A DNA stretch of 64,000 bases from Corallochytrium limacisporum (Eukaryota > Opisthokonta): assembly GCA_002811645.1 (NCBI GenBank), contig PDIP01000032.1, positions 267,985 through 331,984 of the forward strand, written 5' to 3'. Shown one piece after another: positions 39,163-48,980 of the stretch. A program made the position numbers and the translations under genes. The notes under the pieces are model-generated. The model did not search any database. It saw only the letters and a program-made list of their open reading frames with translations, and was not told the DNA's origin. Within the stretch, counting starts at the first letter, position 1. The number at the start of each line of letters is the position of its first letter.

Positions 39163-40617
39163 TTATTTGAGGAATGGAAGAGCCCATGAAGGTGGATCGA
39201 CATTGTAGTCAAAATCTAGACCTTTGTACCGCAGAGCATGCAAACAAATGTACAGTTCACTTTGTTTGGGGTCCCCGTACGGTCGTTTGCACTCTGGACA
39301 ATCAGGATCTGCCGTGCCTTCTTCAATCATTCGGGTAAGCTCGTCCGCGTCCCGGAAATAACGGGATTCTTCGGCTGGCAGGAGACGGGGTGCAAGCTCA
39401 CACACCCCCGTCAACTGGTCAGCTTCCATGCACCCCTTTGCCATATGCTGTCCCCATATCTCTTTGTTATTGTACAGGGGATCTCCCACGATTGGAAATC
39501 CCAGATATTGCAGATGAACTCTGATCTGATGCATTCGTCCAGTTAAGGGAAGGCATTCCACAAGTGTCTGCTTTCCATCGAACCTGATTTTGCGAAATTT
39601 TGTGCACGCACTCCGCGGAATGTTGAGGTTACCGCTGCCGTCGTCGCGAGCGTTCCATAGTTCTTTTTCATCCGCGACATGTATCAGACCCAAGCCGGGA
39701 GCAATCATTTTCAATGGCTTCTCAACAATGATGTAGTCACCGCCTGAAGGCTCTGGAAAGTCGCCATCAACTAGGGCCAGGTACGTCTTTTCTACATCTC
39801 GTTCTCTGATTCGCGCTGTGAGCATCTGAGCAGTGGGAAGATTCCGAGCCAGAACCATCAATCCGGAGGTCAAGCGATCGAGTCTATGCACCGTCCGAAT
39901 GTTTTTCAGGCCGTTCTCATGCTCCAAGATACCTAGCAGGGTATTGTGCTTGTATTTACCAGTTGCATGGATTGGCAATGATGCTGGTTTGTTGACCAGA
40001 AGCACATTCTGGTCAATCTCCTGCACCTCCAGTTTCGCATCAATCACAGGTCTTTCGTGCCGATGGGTCTCATTCTCCATGAGGTCCCGATCCTTGAACT
40101 TGTAATCCAATGAGGTACGCTCCCCGTTAATTGTAAGCTTCCCTAATTGGATCTGGTTTTCGTAGAATCCAGGCTCCTGTGCACGAAATTCATCCGAAAA
40201 TACGTCCCGAAGCATTCTTCCAAGCCATCGCTGTTTGGCGAACGTTCTATATGTGTACATGTATGGCTTCACGTGCCGGAGGCCATCTCGGAACTCGTAC
40301 TCGGGTTTCGGTTCTTGTGCAGCAAAAGCTTTGTGTGCTCTCTTCTTGCTCCTGCTGTTTTGGTGATCTCCTTTGGCCTCTGCCTCCATCCTCTTCTGCT
40401 GGCGTCGGTTCTTCTCATACACCTTTTTCTCAGCCTTAGTCAACTTTCTGCGCTTGAAATCTGGCTGGGTACCATCGTTGCCACCAGACAGTTCATGTCG
40501 TTCTCGAGCACCCGTCATCCTTGCAAGCGCTGGGATCGCCAAGGTGGCATGCCTTGCTCCGTACTGCTTAAGTGCCGCCGGTCTCACGAACAACGGCGCT
40601 ATGGTCCTGATGCGCAT
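39163..40617 (-). CDS. PUS9: tRNA pseudouridine-32 synthase, Pus9/Rib2 (RPUSD2) type
   Basis: A 484-residue RluA-family enzyme. Yeast Pus9 and Pus8/Rib2 make pseudouridine 32 in mitochondrial and cytoplasmic tRNA. Seen: a basic N-terminus that could be a mitochondrial presequence, a Lys/Arg-rich segment (54-98), the family entry motif EYEFRDGLRHVKPYMYTYRT, an S4-like segment (about 145-172), the catalytic motif HRLDRLTSG (244-252, nucleophile Asp247) and GRMHQIRVHLQYLGFPIVGDP. The C-terminus has CPECKRPYGDP, then YICLHALRY. Unlike yeast Rib2 no deaminase domain is attached. An internal Met34 (40518) would remove the presequence, so two start sites could supply mitochondrial and cytosolic forms. 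Confidence 0.9.
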   Translation of the reverse strand: MRIRTIAPLFVRPAALKQYGARHATLAIPALARMTGARERHELSGGNDGTQPDFKRRKLTKAEKKVYEKNRRQQKRMEAEAKGDHQNSRSKKRAHKAFAAQEPKPEYEFRDGLRHVKPYMYTYRTFAKQRWLGRMLRDVFSDEFRAQEPGFYENQIQLGKLTINGERTSLDYKFKDRDLMENETHRHERPVIDAKLEVQEIDQNVLLVNKPASLPIHATGKYKHNTLLGILEHENGLKNIRTVHRLDRLTSGLMVLARNLPTAQMLTARIRERDVEKTYLALVDGDFPEPSGGDYIIVEKPLKMIAPGLGLIHVADEKELWNARDDGSGNLNIPRSACTKFRKIRFDGKQTLVECLPLTGRMHQIRVHLQYLGFPIVGDPLYNNKEIWGQHMAKGCMEADQLTGVCELAPRLLPAEESRYFRDADELTRMIEEGTADPDCPECKRPYGDPKQSELYICLHALRYKGLDFDYNVDPPSWALPFLK

Positions 40618-41110
40618 GGCATCGTTCTACAATACAGCACTCTCTACCATACGCGGGCGTATCATGTTGAAATCAATCCAACTGTTCTCTATATTTCTAT
40701 TAAGGACCTGCATGCGAACAAATACCTTCACTTGAAAGAGTTGCTGCAGTCGTGCAGACAGTGAGAGCAGTAGTCTCGTGGGCACACGATGCGGACGCGG
40801 ACCCGCTCTCGTTTGTGAACCCTCCCGACCCTCACCGGGACAGCCCCAGCAGGGAGGGGCGGGACTTTACAGTGTGGGATCTGACAGTGGGCCTGGCTAC
40901 TCGATTGCATTCGACAAAAACCAGAAAACGATTGGTAAACGAACGCAGCGAACTCCGACGAAGAACCGGGTATTTAGGATAGTGATTACATTCTATAGCA
41001 ATCCTGTAGATTGTCGAAGTGTCACTTGTGTTGCACCAGTGATCGAACTTCGGTAGATGTAAGAGTTAATACAAAAATTTGATCGGCAAGTGGCGTCACA
41101 ACAAGGGACC
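40618..41110. promoter_or_regulatory. Bidirectional promoter region PUS9 / RCC1-like gene
   Basis: 493 bp between divergent starts. It has GGGAGGGG at 40852-40859 followed by CGGGACTTTACAG, similar to the box-plus-TTATAG arrangement upstream of two other genes. No coding frame is supported. Confidence 0.5.
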
Positions 41111-42595
41111 ATGTTGGTGGCGCGCGTTTCTACAGTTCTGGCAAAGCGCACTAGCCTCGTTCAGCAACCCTCGACAGTATACAAGACAGCTAGGCAGTTT
41201 TCGAGCTCTCGTAACAATGGCTTTGATTCTTTGCCTAATTCGGGGGCTAGACTGTGGATCGGTGCGGCTGTTGCATACGGCTGTACATGGTTGACACCAT
41301 CTAACTTCGTTAACGCCGAGGCAGAGCTACCTATCGCTTCTGTGTACATTTGGGGAAGCAATCAGAATTTAACTGTACCAGGCGAATCTGCCAAGCAGTT
41401 TGCTCGTCCGACTGCCATTCCGTTCTTCGACAAGACCAAAGGCATTGCACAGATTGCCTTCGGTGAGAAGCATGCAGCAGCTGTTGGCAATAACCGTATC
41501 GTTTATGGATGGGGTCGTGCTTACGAGAAGGAAGGTGGCAAGGATGTAGAGTCTTCGGAACCGCGTCCAATCTTGAAGGGCTGCCGCGTGAAGGCGCTGA
41601 AGTGTACACGGGAGCATGTCATCATTCTGGATACATCTGGTTACGTGTACACCCTGCCTGTTAATGAGGAGAGCAAATCATACACTACTGGCTACTTCAG
41701 CAATTCCCACATCCCTCAGAAGCAAGTGCCATCTAAGTATGGAGCTGCCATTGACATGAGCGCGGGTGAGAACCACATTGTCGTTGTCACCTCCAAAGGG
41801 TACACACTGACCGCAGCCGTCACATTTACAGGAGATGAAAAACGCGACAACAGATTCGGACAGTTGGGACGCTCTTACCCAACGGACGACAAGGAGTTGG
41901 AACAACAGAAAAATTGTTTTATGCCCGTGGATCTTCGTGATCAAGACAAAGCCTGCGCGGTTGCATGTGGTGCACGCCATTCGATTATCCGGACCGAGCG
42001 CGGCGAGGCATTTAGCTGGGGCTCCGATGAATGGGGCCAGCTGGCTCTTGGCAATGACCTCGGTGCCAAGCCTGTGATCAAAACGCCAACGAAACTGAGA
42101 CGCATCGCAGTAGAGGGAGAGAAAGTTGACGAGGTTAAGGTCACTCGGGTTGCCGCGGGCGGGGATGTGACTGGCTTGGTGATTGAGGGCCGTAAAGGAT
42201 TCCAGGAACTGCAAATGGCTGGTTTCGGACTCAATGGAGCTTTGGGAACAGGTTTATGGACTCATGGACAGGCCCGACCTATCCGTGTCAAGGTGCTTGC
42301 CCAGCTACGGATGTATAGTGAAGCACTCAGAACACAGATTACTCAGCCGATTACTCAGGTCTCCATTGGGCTCAACCATGTCATGGCTGCTGTAGACACC
42401 AGCTTGGAGGATAATGACATCTATATCTGGGGACATAACCTGTATGCTCAATTGGGAAACGGAAAGATTGGGAATGTGGCTAGTGCTCAGGTCGCTCTCG
42501 GCACACCCAGGAATCGTGGCTACCTGCAGCTGCCTGACTGGGATGAACAGACCCGGTGTCAGGCTGACTACAACAACTGTGCCATCTGGCACTAA
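41111..42595 (+). CDS. FMP25: Mitochondrial RCC1-repeat protein, Fmp25-like
   Basis: 494 residues from the ATG at 41111 (the frame is open upstream but has no earlier ATG). The N-terminus is a clear mitochondrial presequence rich in Arg, Ser and Thr, ending with an R-x-F/S-type cleavage context (TARQFSSSR), followed by a hydrophobic span at about 46-61 (ARLWIGAAVAYGCTWL). The rest is a beta-propeller of RCC1-type repeats, with signatures such as VYIWGSN, VACGARHSIIRTERGEAFSWGSDEWGQLALG and DIYIWGHNLYAQLGNG. This matches fungal Fmp25, an inner-membrane protein linked to respiratory-complex assembly. Orthology is inferred from presequence, span and propeller. Confidence 0.82.
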   Translation: MLVARVSTVLAKRTSLVQQPSTVYKTARQFSSSRNNGFDSLPNSGARLWIGAAVAYGCTWLTPSNFVNAEAELPIASVYIWGSNQNLTVPGESAKQFARPTAIPFFDKTKGIAQIAFGEKHAAAVGNNRIVYGWGRAYEKEGGKDVESSEPRPILKGCRVKALKCTREHVIILDTSGYVYTLPVNEESKSYTTGYFSNSHIPQKQVPSKYGAAIDMSAGENHIVVVTSKGYTLTAAVTFTGDEKRDNRFGQLGRSYPTDDKELEQQKNCFMPVDLRDQDKACAVACGARHSIIRTERGEAFSWGSDEWGQLALGNDLGAKPVIKTPTKLRRIAVEGEKVDEVKVTRVAAGGDVTGLVIEGRKGFQELQMAGFGLNGALGTGLWTHGQARPIRVKVLAQLRMYSEALRTQITQPITQVSIGLNHVMAAVDTSLEDNDIYIWGHNLYAQLGNGKIGNVASAQVALGTPRNRGYLQLPDWDEQTRCQADYNNCAIWH

Positions 42596-43518
42596 CCACC
42601 GCCATCATTCATGCATTATATACACCAATACACACATTCGTAGACACTTGATTATGAGTAGCACCGTGAAACTGCATACGCGACTTCGATCGTGGAACAG
42701 AGAACAAGCTAGAGGCCTGACTCTGATCCGCAAAGGAGGAGGACGAATGCTGTGAAAAACGACTGGAGAGATAGACATCTCTAGCGGATAGAACAGCGAT
42801 GATTGCGTCGGTGACGATGGCGCGGTGGGGAGGTCCTCAGTACTTGGTCAATGGCCTCGCAACAGCTGTTGCAACCAAAGCTGAAGTGTCTGGCCGCTTG
42901 GCTGGAGGAAGAAAATTTTTCTTCGTCTACTCCACTACGGCATCGTAATCTCCCTTGGCTTCAGTATTGAAACTATGGCAGCGCCGCAAATGGCAGGTAC
43001 TGGTGGTGCTCAAAAAATACTGGTGGACAGGCGCGGGATATCCGCTTTCTATATAGTAGGTATTACGGATTGGATGTATATGTAACGGCTGGGGAGAAAA
43101 ATTCTTGTCGACCGCGAATTGGCGGGTTTCCCAACTGGCTCTATAATAAATATATGGGGAACAGAGGGGTTTAGCGGCCAATAGGTAGAGTCCGTGGCAG
43201 CGAGCGAGCTGTGTATGTATCGATGCGGCCCTCTCTGATGATTTCAGTGGGGCCTAACACCGCGACGAGAGACCCACTACAAGATTCGTCGCCACCAAAC
43301 GGAAAGTAGAAACAAGGCATGAAAAGGAAAAACTTACCCGCACCCGTGGTGCAGGTGAAGTCAGTGGGCTCTGTTGCTTGAGGGCTGTTAATTCTTTGGT
43401 GCTATTTTAAAAAGGTATCTTTGTACTGTAGTCAGAAAGTCTCCTCTTGACCTGAAAGCGAATATTCGCGCTATTACTTGAATCTGTTGAAACACAGAAT
43501 ACACAAACCCAGTCGGAA
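42596..43518. other. Non-coding spacer before CHMP1
   Basis: 923 bp holding the 3' UTR of the RCC1-like gene and the promoter of CHMP1. Frames here are short and overlapping. No RNA gene or repeat was recognised; a GGTGGGGAGG patch lies near 42823. Confidence 0.5.
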
Positions 43519-44124
43519 ATGTTTGGGGGTGGCAGCAACAACCTGGAGAAGCAGCTCTTCAATCTGCGCTTCACAGCCAAGAGCCTTCAACGTGAGGCGG
43601 TGAAATGTGAAAAGGCTGAGAAGGCTGAAAAGGCCAAGATTAAGAAGGCCATGGAAAAGGGCAATATTGAGGGCGCACGGATCCACGCAGAAAATTCTAT
43701 ACGTCAGAAGAACCAGGCCTTGAACTATATGCGGTTGGCTTCCCGCATTGATGGTGTCGCCTCAAGAGTACAGACTGCTGTGGCCACCAAGTCACTGACA
43801 AAATCTATGACTGGTGTGGTGAAGAGTATGGACAAGGCCATGTCGGGTGTGAGCTTGGAGAAGATGAGCATGGTTATGGACAAGTTTGAGAACCAGTTCG
43901 AGTCTCTGGACGTACAGACCCAGTATATGGAAAATGCCATGGGAAACAGTGTTGTTCAGACAATTCCTCAGGACCAGGTGTCGGATCTAATGCACCAGGT
44001 GGCCGACGAGCACAACTTGGAGATGAACATGGAACTGGACCAGACCAAGGTACCAGTTGGGGCCCAGACTCAGGAGGAGAACGATCTCACCGATCGGTTG
44101 GCCAAATTGAGGCAGCAGTCGTAA
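43519..44124 (+). CDS. DID2: ESCRT-III-associated protein CHMP1/Did2
   Basis: A 201-residue, highly charged helical protein. CHMP1/Did2 binds assembled ESCRT-III and recruits the Vps4 ATPase for recycling at endosomes. The basic N-terminal half (NNLEKQLFNLRFTAKSLQRE, then EKAKIKKAMEKGNIEGARIHAENSIRQKNQALNYMRLASR) and acidic C-terminal half follow the family plan. The C-terminus ends in an MIT-interacting motif LTDRLAKLR (190-198). Length and start match the family. It converges with the multi-SANT gene, stops 113 bp apart. Confidence 0.95.
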   Translation: MFGGGSNNLEKQLFNLRFTAKSLQREAVKCEKAEKAEKAKIKKAMEKGNIEGARIHAENSIRQKNQALNYMRLASRIDGVASRVQTAVATKSLTKSMTGVVKSMDKAMSGVSLEKMSMVMDKFENQFESLDVQTQYMENAMGNSVVQTIPQDQVSDLMHQVADEHNLEMNMELDQTKVPVGAQTQEENDLTDRLAKLRQQS

Positions 44125-44237
44125 TCGGCACGCACGGGTCGCTCAGACTATTTCTTCATATGACATATAACTATATCACCATTCTTCTCTTCTAGGATTG
44201 AATTTATAGCTATTGAGTACAATCTTGCGGCCAGAAT

Positions 44238-46985
44238 TTATGCCATTGGCATATTAGCTGAGTTGCTATCACCGAGTGGTTTCATGACAGCGCGTCGGGT
44301 TGACTGCCGGAGCGGTGTTTTGTTGGCGCTCTCAATAGCATCCTGATCCGGCGTCGAATCTTGGTTTTCGGTGGGTCCATTGGTGTGGCGGGTCCTGCGG
44401 GTGCCACGCTTCGAATTTGCAGGCTTGGCAATCTTTGGCGGTGTACCCATCAGTGGCTTCAGGTGCATAAGTTCACGGGCCATGCCTTTGGGAGCGTCGC
44501 CGCCCATAGAGGCAATTATCTCGTTCAGGTCATCTAACGTTGCACCGTCATCCAAATTAATGGCATCCAGATCGGTTCTTGCTGAAGCATCTTCATTCGT
44601 GGTGCCTTTGGCATTCAGGGGCGTCTCGAACATCGCAGTGTCATTGGCAGGTACCGTGTGGGAGGTGTCATTGGTACGTGGGGTACGCCGCCGGTTCCGT
44701 TTTCTGGTGCTTTCCATGTTGGCTGCATCACTGTCACCCGCGTTCTCATCGTCAGTCTCTTCCATGAAGTTATCAGGGTTCTCCCCTTGTGGAAGTCTCC
44801 ATCCGCGACTCCGATGGTAGTTGATATTGGCATGATGATCTAGGTCGTTATCGCCGTTGTCGCTTTCATCGTCCTCATCGGAGAATACACCTTGAGTTCC
44901 GAGGGCACGCTTTTGCGTCTCGTTTGGCCTGGATTCCAGAGGAGATGATGTTGAAGGATCCACTCCCTCCAATGACGGCTTTGGTCTCTTTCGAGGGCGG
45001 CGGGTAGCATCAGGGTCATCAAGCGGTGAGGGCTGCACGCCACTGCCGTGTATCAGGTCTTTCGCAGTTTTCTCCACCGGTGTGAGACTGCTAGTTGCAG
45101 ATGGTAGCAAAGGTTCAAACTGCAGACGGTTGTTGTAATAGAAGTTCCGAATCTGCGCCTTGCTGATGTCCGGGAAGTACATGACATACTTTTCAAATAC
45201 TTTGCCGTACTTAGGAACGAGTTCCTTGAACTTCTCACGATATTCTTTGGTCCACACCTGTGTCGGCCCACTTGGAGTCTGCTTATCTGTGTCAGACAGA
45301 TCCGTTACCAGAATACTTGCAGGCGTGCGGGATTGAATTCCCGCCACTGATCTTGGTGGGGTACTCTTACCCTCACAAAACTCTTTAACAAGTTGATCCA
45401 GGCCCATCTTGTGGCGATGATTGTTGAAAAAGTTCCTCGTTTGCGAGCTGGTTTTGCCTGGGAACATTTGAGCAAGAGCTTCCCAATTTTTGCCACACTT
45501 TCGGACTGCATCTGCGAATCGAGCTTTGTCTTCTGCTGTCCAGAGAGTCGCAACCCCACGTTGTTGACTAATGCTTTCTCCTCTCTTTGCTTCTACCTGG
45601 TCAGCGATTTGGTTCAAGTTTAACTTCCGCCTGTTGTTATTAAAGAAGTTCTTGACCTGTTGCAATGTGTGATTGGGAAATCCGTTTTGGATGGATGCGT
45701 AGTCATATCCGTGGAGTTTCACTTGTTCAATGTACTTTGCCCTGTCGTCCTCAGTCCACAAAATGGTCCTGCCGCTACCAGACTTTCCTTTTTGATCCTC
45801 TGGAGGAATTTGCAATGATTCTTTGTCACCCGCTTCCATTTCAACTTTCTTCCTCTCTTCTACCATGGCATCCTCACGTTCTCGCTTCCGTGGGACAGGG
45901 ACAGCCGGTGGTGGACTCTCCTCCAGGACAGACAGCTGGTCAATGTCCTGTGCTCCAGTTTGCATGGCCCGTTGCCCGGCGTTATATTTATCCACAAGAG
46001 GCTGCAGGTCTTTACGATTGTTGTTAAAGAAGTTTCGGATCTGTGAGTACGTCTTTGATGAGAAAGCATCCATCAGCACCTCCCAGTCCTTTCCACATTC
46101 AGCGAGTACGCGAGCGTACAGCTTCTTATCATCCGTGGACCAGATGTCACGGACACCTCCTGGGCGCATTCGCCTACCATTCTCGTTGAACTCTATATCA
46201 ACTGCTGTGTTATTGTCTGTAAATGAGCGAATGCGCCTCTGGTTGCGCCCAGCATAGTTCGACCCATTGTCTGAATCCTCTTGCAAGTCACTCTCTTCCG
46301 TTGTTGTGCACCTCTGATCCTCGGCTTCACAACGGCGGCGCCACAGAGCCATGCACTCATCACGGGTCCGGGTCTGAACATACTTCGCAACTTTGTGCCA
46401 TTTCCGTGTCCCGTACTTCTTCACCCCTCGGTCAAACAGTTTTTCCTCCCGATGGGTCCATAAAGAAGTCTTTTGGTATCCGTGTCCCCTGTCAACGACA
46501 GAAACCTCACTACCAGACTCTACATGGTTGTGCCGTGTCCTTGTCCGTCTATTCATGGAAAACTGGTCGTCGTCATCGTGCATGGCACTGCTCCGCCTGG
46601 GACGAGCATCGAGAGCAGACGACACTGAACCTGATCGTCCATACCCTGTCCGCTCTCTGTGCCTACGCGACTGTTCATAATCAGACCTACGAATGTGAGT
46701 TGTGTCAGGTCCCAGATTCCGCCTCAAGAATGGTTCAGAGCTGTAGATCTGTCCGTATCTTTGGAAGGCTTCTACTTCATTGGTCTTCAACGCCTCATAG
46801 ACAGCTTTAATACTAGCCCGAGAGGATGGCTTATTACTTTTTGACCGTCCGCGGGGATTGAGATAGATAAATTCGACTTTGTTCCGTTTTACTGTTTCGG
46901 AGTCCAGGGGTGCAAAGATTGCGTTGTATAGGTTGTTAAAGTTTGCACGGATCCGTACAATGTCTTCTTCTGTAAACGCCGCCAT
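44238..46985 (-). CDS. Multi-SANT/Myb nuclear protein with four NCoR-like repeats
   Basis: A 915-residue protein with five SANT/Myb modules: about 173-219 (SLWTHREEKLFDRGVKKYG...WHKVAKYV), 281-327, 409-455, 481-527 and 577-623. Modules 2-5 end alike (QIRNFFNNNRKDL, QVKNFFNNNRRKL, QTRNFFNNHRHKM, QIRNFYYNNRLQF), resembling the third helix of the second SANT domain of NCoR/SMRT and CoREST, which reads histone tails rather than DNA. An N-terminal 100-residue segment has no domain I recognise; the C-terminal 280 residues are acidic and disordered with basic clusters (RKRNRRR, RGTRRTRH). I infer a chromatin co-regulator. It is not a recognised ortholog of Snt1, whose SANT number is lower. Confidence 0.8.
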   Translation of the reverse strand: MAAFTEEDIVRIRANFNNLYNAIFAPLDSETVKRNKVEFIYLNPRGRSKSNKPSSRASIKAVYEALKTNEVEAFQRYGQIYSSEPFLRRNLGPDTTHIRRSDYEQSRRHRERTGYGRSGSVSSALDARPRRSSAMHDDDDQFSMNRRTRTRHNHVESGSEVSVVDRGHGYQKTSLWTHREEKLFDRGVKKYGTRKWHKVAKYVQTRTRDECMALWRRRCEAEDQRCTTTEESDLQEDSDNGSNYAGRNQRRIRSFTDNNTAVDIEFNENGRRMRPGGVRDIWSTDDKKLYARVLAECGKDWEVLMDAFSSKTYSQIRNFFNNNRKDLQPLVDKYNAGQRAMQTGAQDIDQLSVLEESPPPAVPVPRKREREDAMVEERKKVEMEAGDKESLQIPPEDQKGKSGSGRTILWTEDDRAKYIEQVKLHGYDYASIQNGFPNHTLQQVKNFFNNNRRKLNLNQIADQVEAKRGESISQQRGVATLWTAEDKARFADAVRKCGKNWEALAQMFPGKTSSQTRNFFNNHRHKMGLDQLVKEFCEGKSTPPRSVAGIQSRTPASILVTDLSDTDKQTPSGPTQVWTKEYREKFKELVPKYGKVFEKYVMYFPDISKAQIRNFYYNNRLQFEPLLPSATSSLTPVEKTAKDLIHGSGVQPSPLDDPDATRRPRKRPKPSLEGVDPSTSSPLESRPNETQKRALGTQGVFSDEDDESDNGDNDLDHHANINYHRSRGWRLPQGENPDNFMEETDDENAGDSDAANMESTRKRNRRRTPRTNDTSHTVPANDTAMFETPLNAKGTTNEDASARTDLDAINLDDGATLDDLNEIIASMGGDAPKGMARELMHLKPLMGTPPKIAKPANSKRGTRRTRHTNGPTENQDSTPDQDAIESANKTPLRQSTRRAVMKPLGDSNSANMPMA

Positions 46986-47558
46986 GATTTCTGCGAACTG
47001 GTCGGTTATATTTGTAGTATGATTTCTTACATATATTATGCATGACTCGATAGCTTTTTATGCATAAATACCACTTGCACTTCACCGACTGGTCGTGATC
47101 GTATCGACACACACAGACCCCGTGCAGTAGCCCAGCCCGCCAAACTTTCCCTAGCCGTCCCCGATTTCCAAACCCTCCGCGCGCGAAAACCTCAGATTTC
47201 CCCAAGCCTCCAATCCGATACAGTCATGATAGGGAATGTGCGAATATTTAATGAAATATTTAGGTTTTCAGTTTATTACACACTGGAACAATTGGGCCCC
47301 GGTGGGAGCACTGGGAGGGACATGTGTCTGCCATCCCTTACGAGTGTGTCACTGAGAAACTTAGTATATCCAGACAGAAAGGCGAGGACCAGGGCTCTGG
47401 GATACTCTGAGACGGAGACCTTATTTATTCTTTTGAAATGTGACCAATTTCTTTCTGTCTAGCTACTTGGAACAATTATCTTTAGTAATTCCTTCCGGTA
47501 AACAATCCGCTGCTCTACAATAGTTTTAGCAAACAATCGTGTCAAGAATCGACTAAAG
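46986..47558. promoter_or_regulatory. Bidirectional promoter region multi-SANT / uS17m
   Basis: 573 bp between divergent starts. It contains a GC-rich section (CCCGCC..., CCTCCGCGCGCG, about 47130-47190) and AT-rich flanks. No exact GGGAGGGG box and no coding frame were seen. Confidence 0.5.
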
Positions 47559-48044
47559 ATGTCGCGTCGTGCACCGAATTTGCCGAAGCCTGTTGCGGCG
47601 AAAGGCTTGTTTAAGCTTGGTATGGTCGTTTCCGCGCTTCGACCCACGGGTATTATTGCAGTCAGAACTGAGAAATACCGCCATCACCGTGTCTTCACAC
47701 ACTTATTCCGCACCGTTCATGCAAAGATCTGGGCCCACGATCCGGAATGCAAGGCTGTGGAGGGTGACTTTGTGCGGATTAAGCATGCACCTTGGAGCGC
47801 TGGCGAAAAATTTCCAAAGGTCCACTTTAAGTTATTTGAAATCATCAAGCCAGCAGATCGGTGGATTGATCCTAAGACGGGACATGTTTACACCTCTGGA
47901 GACCAAGTCATTCTCAATGAAAAGTCAAAGGATCCCCCTATTTTCACTGATAACTACGACCGCACACAGCAAATCAAGCAATTTCGTCGCAAGCAATGGG
48001 AGCAGCAACAGCAGACCAAGCTCTCCAAGCTCCGTGCCAAGTAA
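47559..48044 (+). CDS. MRPS17: Mitochondrial small-subunit ribosomal protein uS17m
   Basis: A 161-residue protein with the S17 beta-barrel pattern: GMVVSALRPTGIIAVRTEKYRHH, then KIWAHDPECKAVEGDFVRIKHAP and KVHFKLFEIIKPADR, matching the GxV...V.V......H....K..AHDE....GD.VRI....P.SK.K...+.EI+ plan. Beyond the core is a 60-residue fungal-type extension rich in Gln, Lys and Arg (RRKQWEQQQQTKLSKLRAK). The N-terminus (MSRRAPNLPKPVAAKGLFK) is basic and suits mitochondrial import. It should bind 16S-type rRNA in the mitoribosome small subunit. Cytosolic uS11/uS17 would look different. Confidence 0.85.
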   Translation: MSRRAPNLPKPVAAKGLFKLGMVVSALRPTGIIAVRTEKYRHHRVFTHLFRTVHAKIWAHDPECKAVEGDFVRIKHAPWSAGEKFPKVHFKLFEIIKPADRWIDPKTGHVYTSGDQVILNEKSKDPPIFTDNYDRTQQIKQFRRKQWEQQQQTKLSKLRAK

Positions 48045-48980
48045 TTGTGTCGGGCACACACTTTAGAAAACGTTCCTGTCATCCGTCATCATAGTAGTCC
48101 ATTACATACATAGATACCATTCATCATTGCTCTCCTATTTCTCGGTCACTCTGACATCCCTTCCATTAATCGCTGAGACAAGTTCACACTTGCTGTCATG
48201 CACCCACGGAGAATGTCGCTGTCTTGAGTTCACTGCAATCTTTCACCCACAATCAAAATTGCTGCCCTCGTCCACACGGTGAAGGGGGGCCTATTTATGT
48301 GCCAACGCCGCTGCAAGTTGGTCCAAGATATGGCGCGGACGGTTCAAACCCACGGTTCAGCGGGTGGATTCAGTACCGAAAATAGCGCATTGCACCGCTC
48401 TCACCCTGCAGCCCCCTCCCAACCTCGCCGAGATACTCCCGCGCTTGGCAACTGCCCTATCTCAACTCCGGCAGTCCAAAACAGAAGTGAGACCGCGAAA
48501 TATTTCGCACTGCGTCGATAGAAACCGAGACCGCTCGGTAAAGTATCTATGACATTTTATTGGCTGATTTTTTTGGAGGGAACGGATTACCACCGACATC
48601 TCTGTGAGGGGTCTCTCTTCTCCTCGGGACCTACGGGTGTGTGCGCAAGGCTTGTTTGGAGACATCGGAACTTATTTCATCACGGTCTCAATGACTTCTG
48701 AGTGGCATTAGTGCACTTGTGAACTTTCTGACAACACTGATGAAGTGCTGCTACGGTTGCGATGGTAGCTGAGTGCAGTTCTCATCAAACGCCCTCCCTG
48801 TCTAGTGACGCTGGTGGTACTTAGGAATTGCAGATCCTAGGGGTGAAGTCCGGTAGGAAATTGATATGATTTTTATTTGTACGCGGCTTTTTGTAAAGGA
48901 CAGACATGGATTTCGACTGAGAATAGAAGAATTCCAGGTCACAAGGCTACTGACCTTGTCTTCCTCAGCGAAGATCAACG
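48045..48980. other. Non-coding spacer before the polyproline gene
   Basis: 936 bp with no convincing frame. CCCCTCCC is at 48413-48420, and GGGGGCCTATTTATG near 48285-48299 could be a TATA-type element. It should hold the promoter of the gene starting at 48981. Confidence 0.5.
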
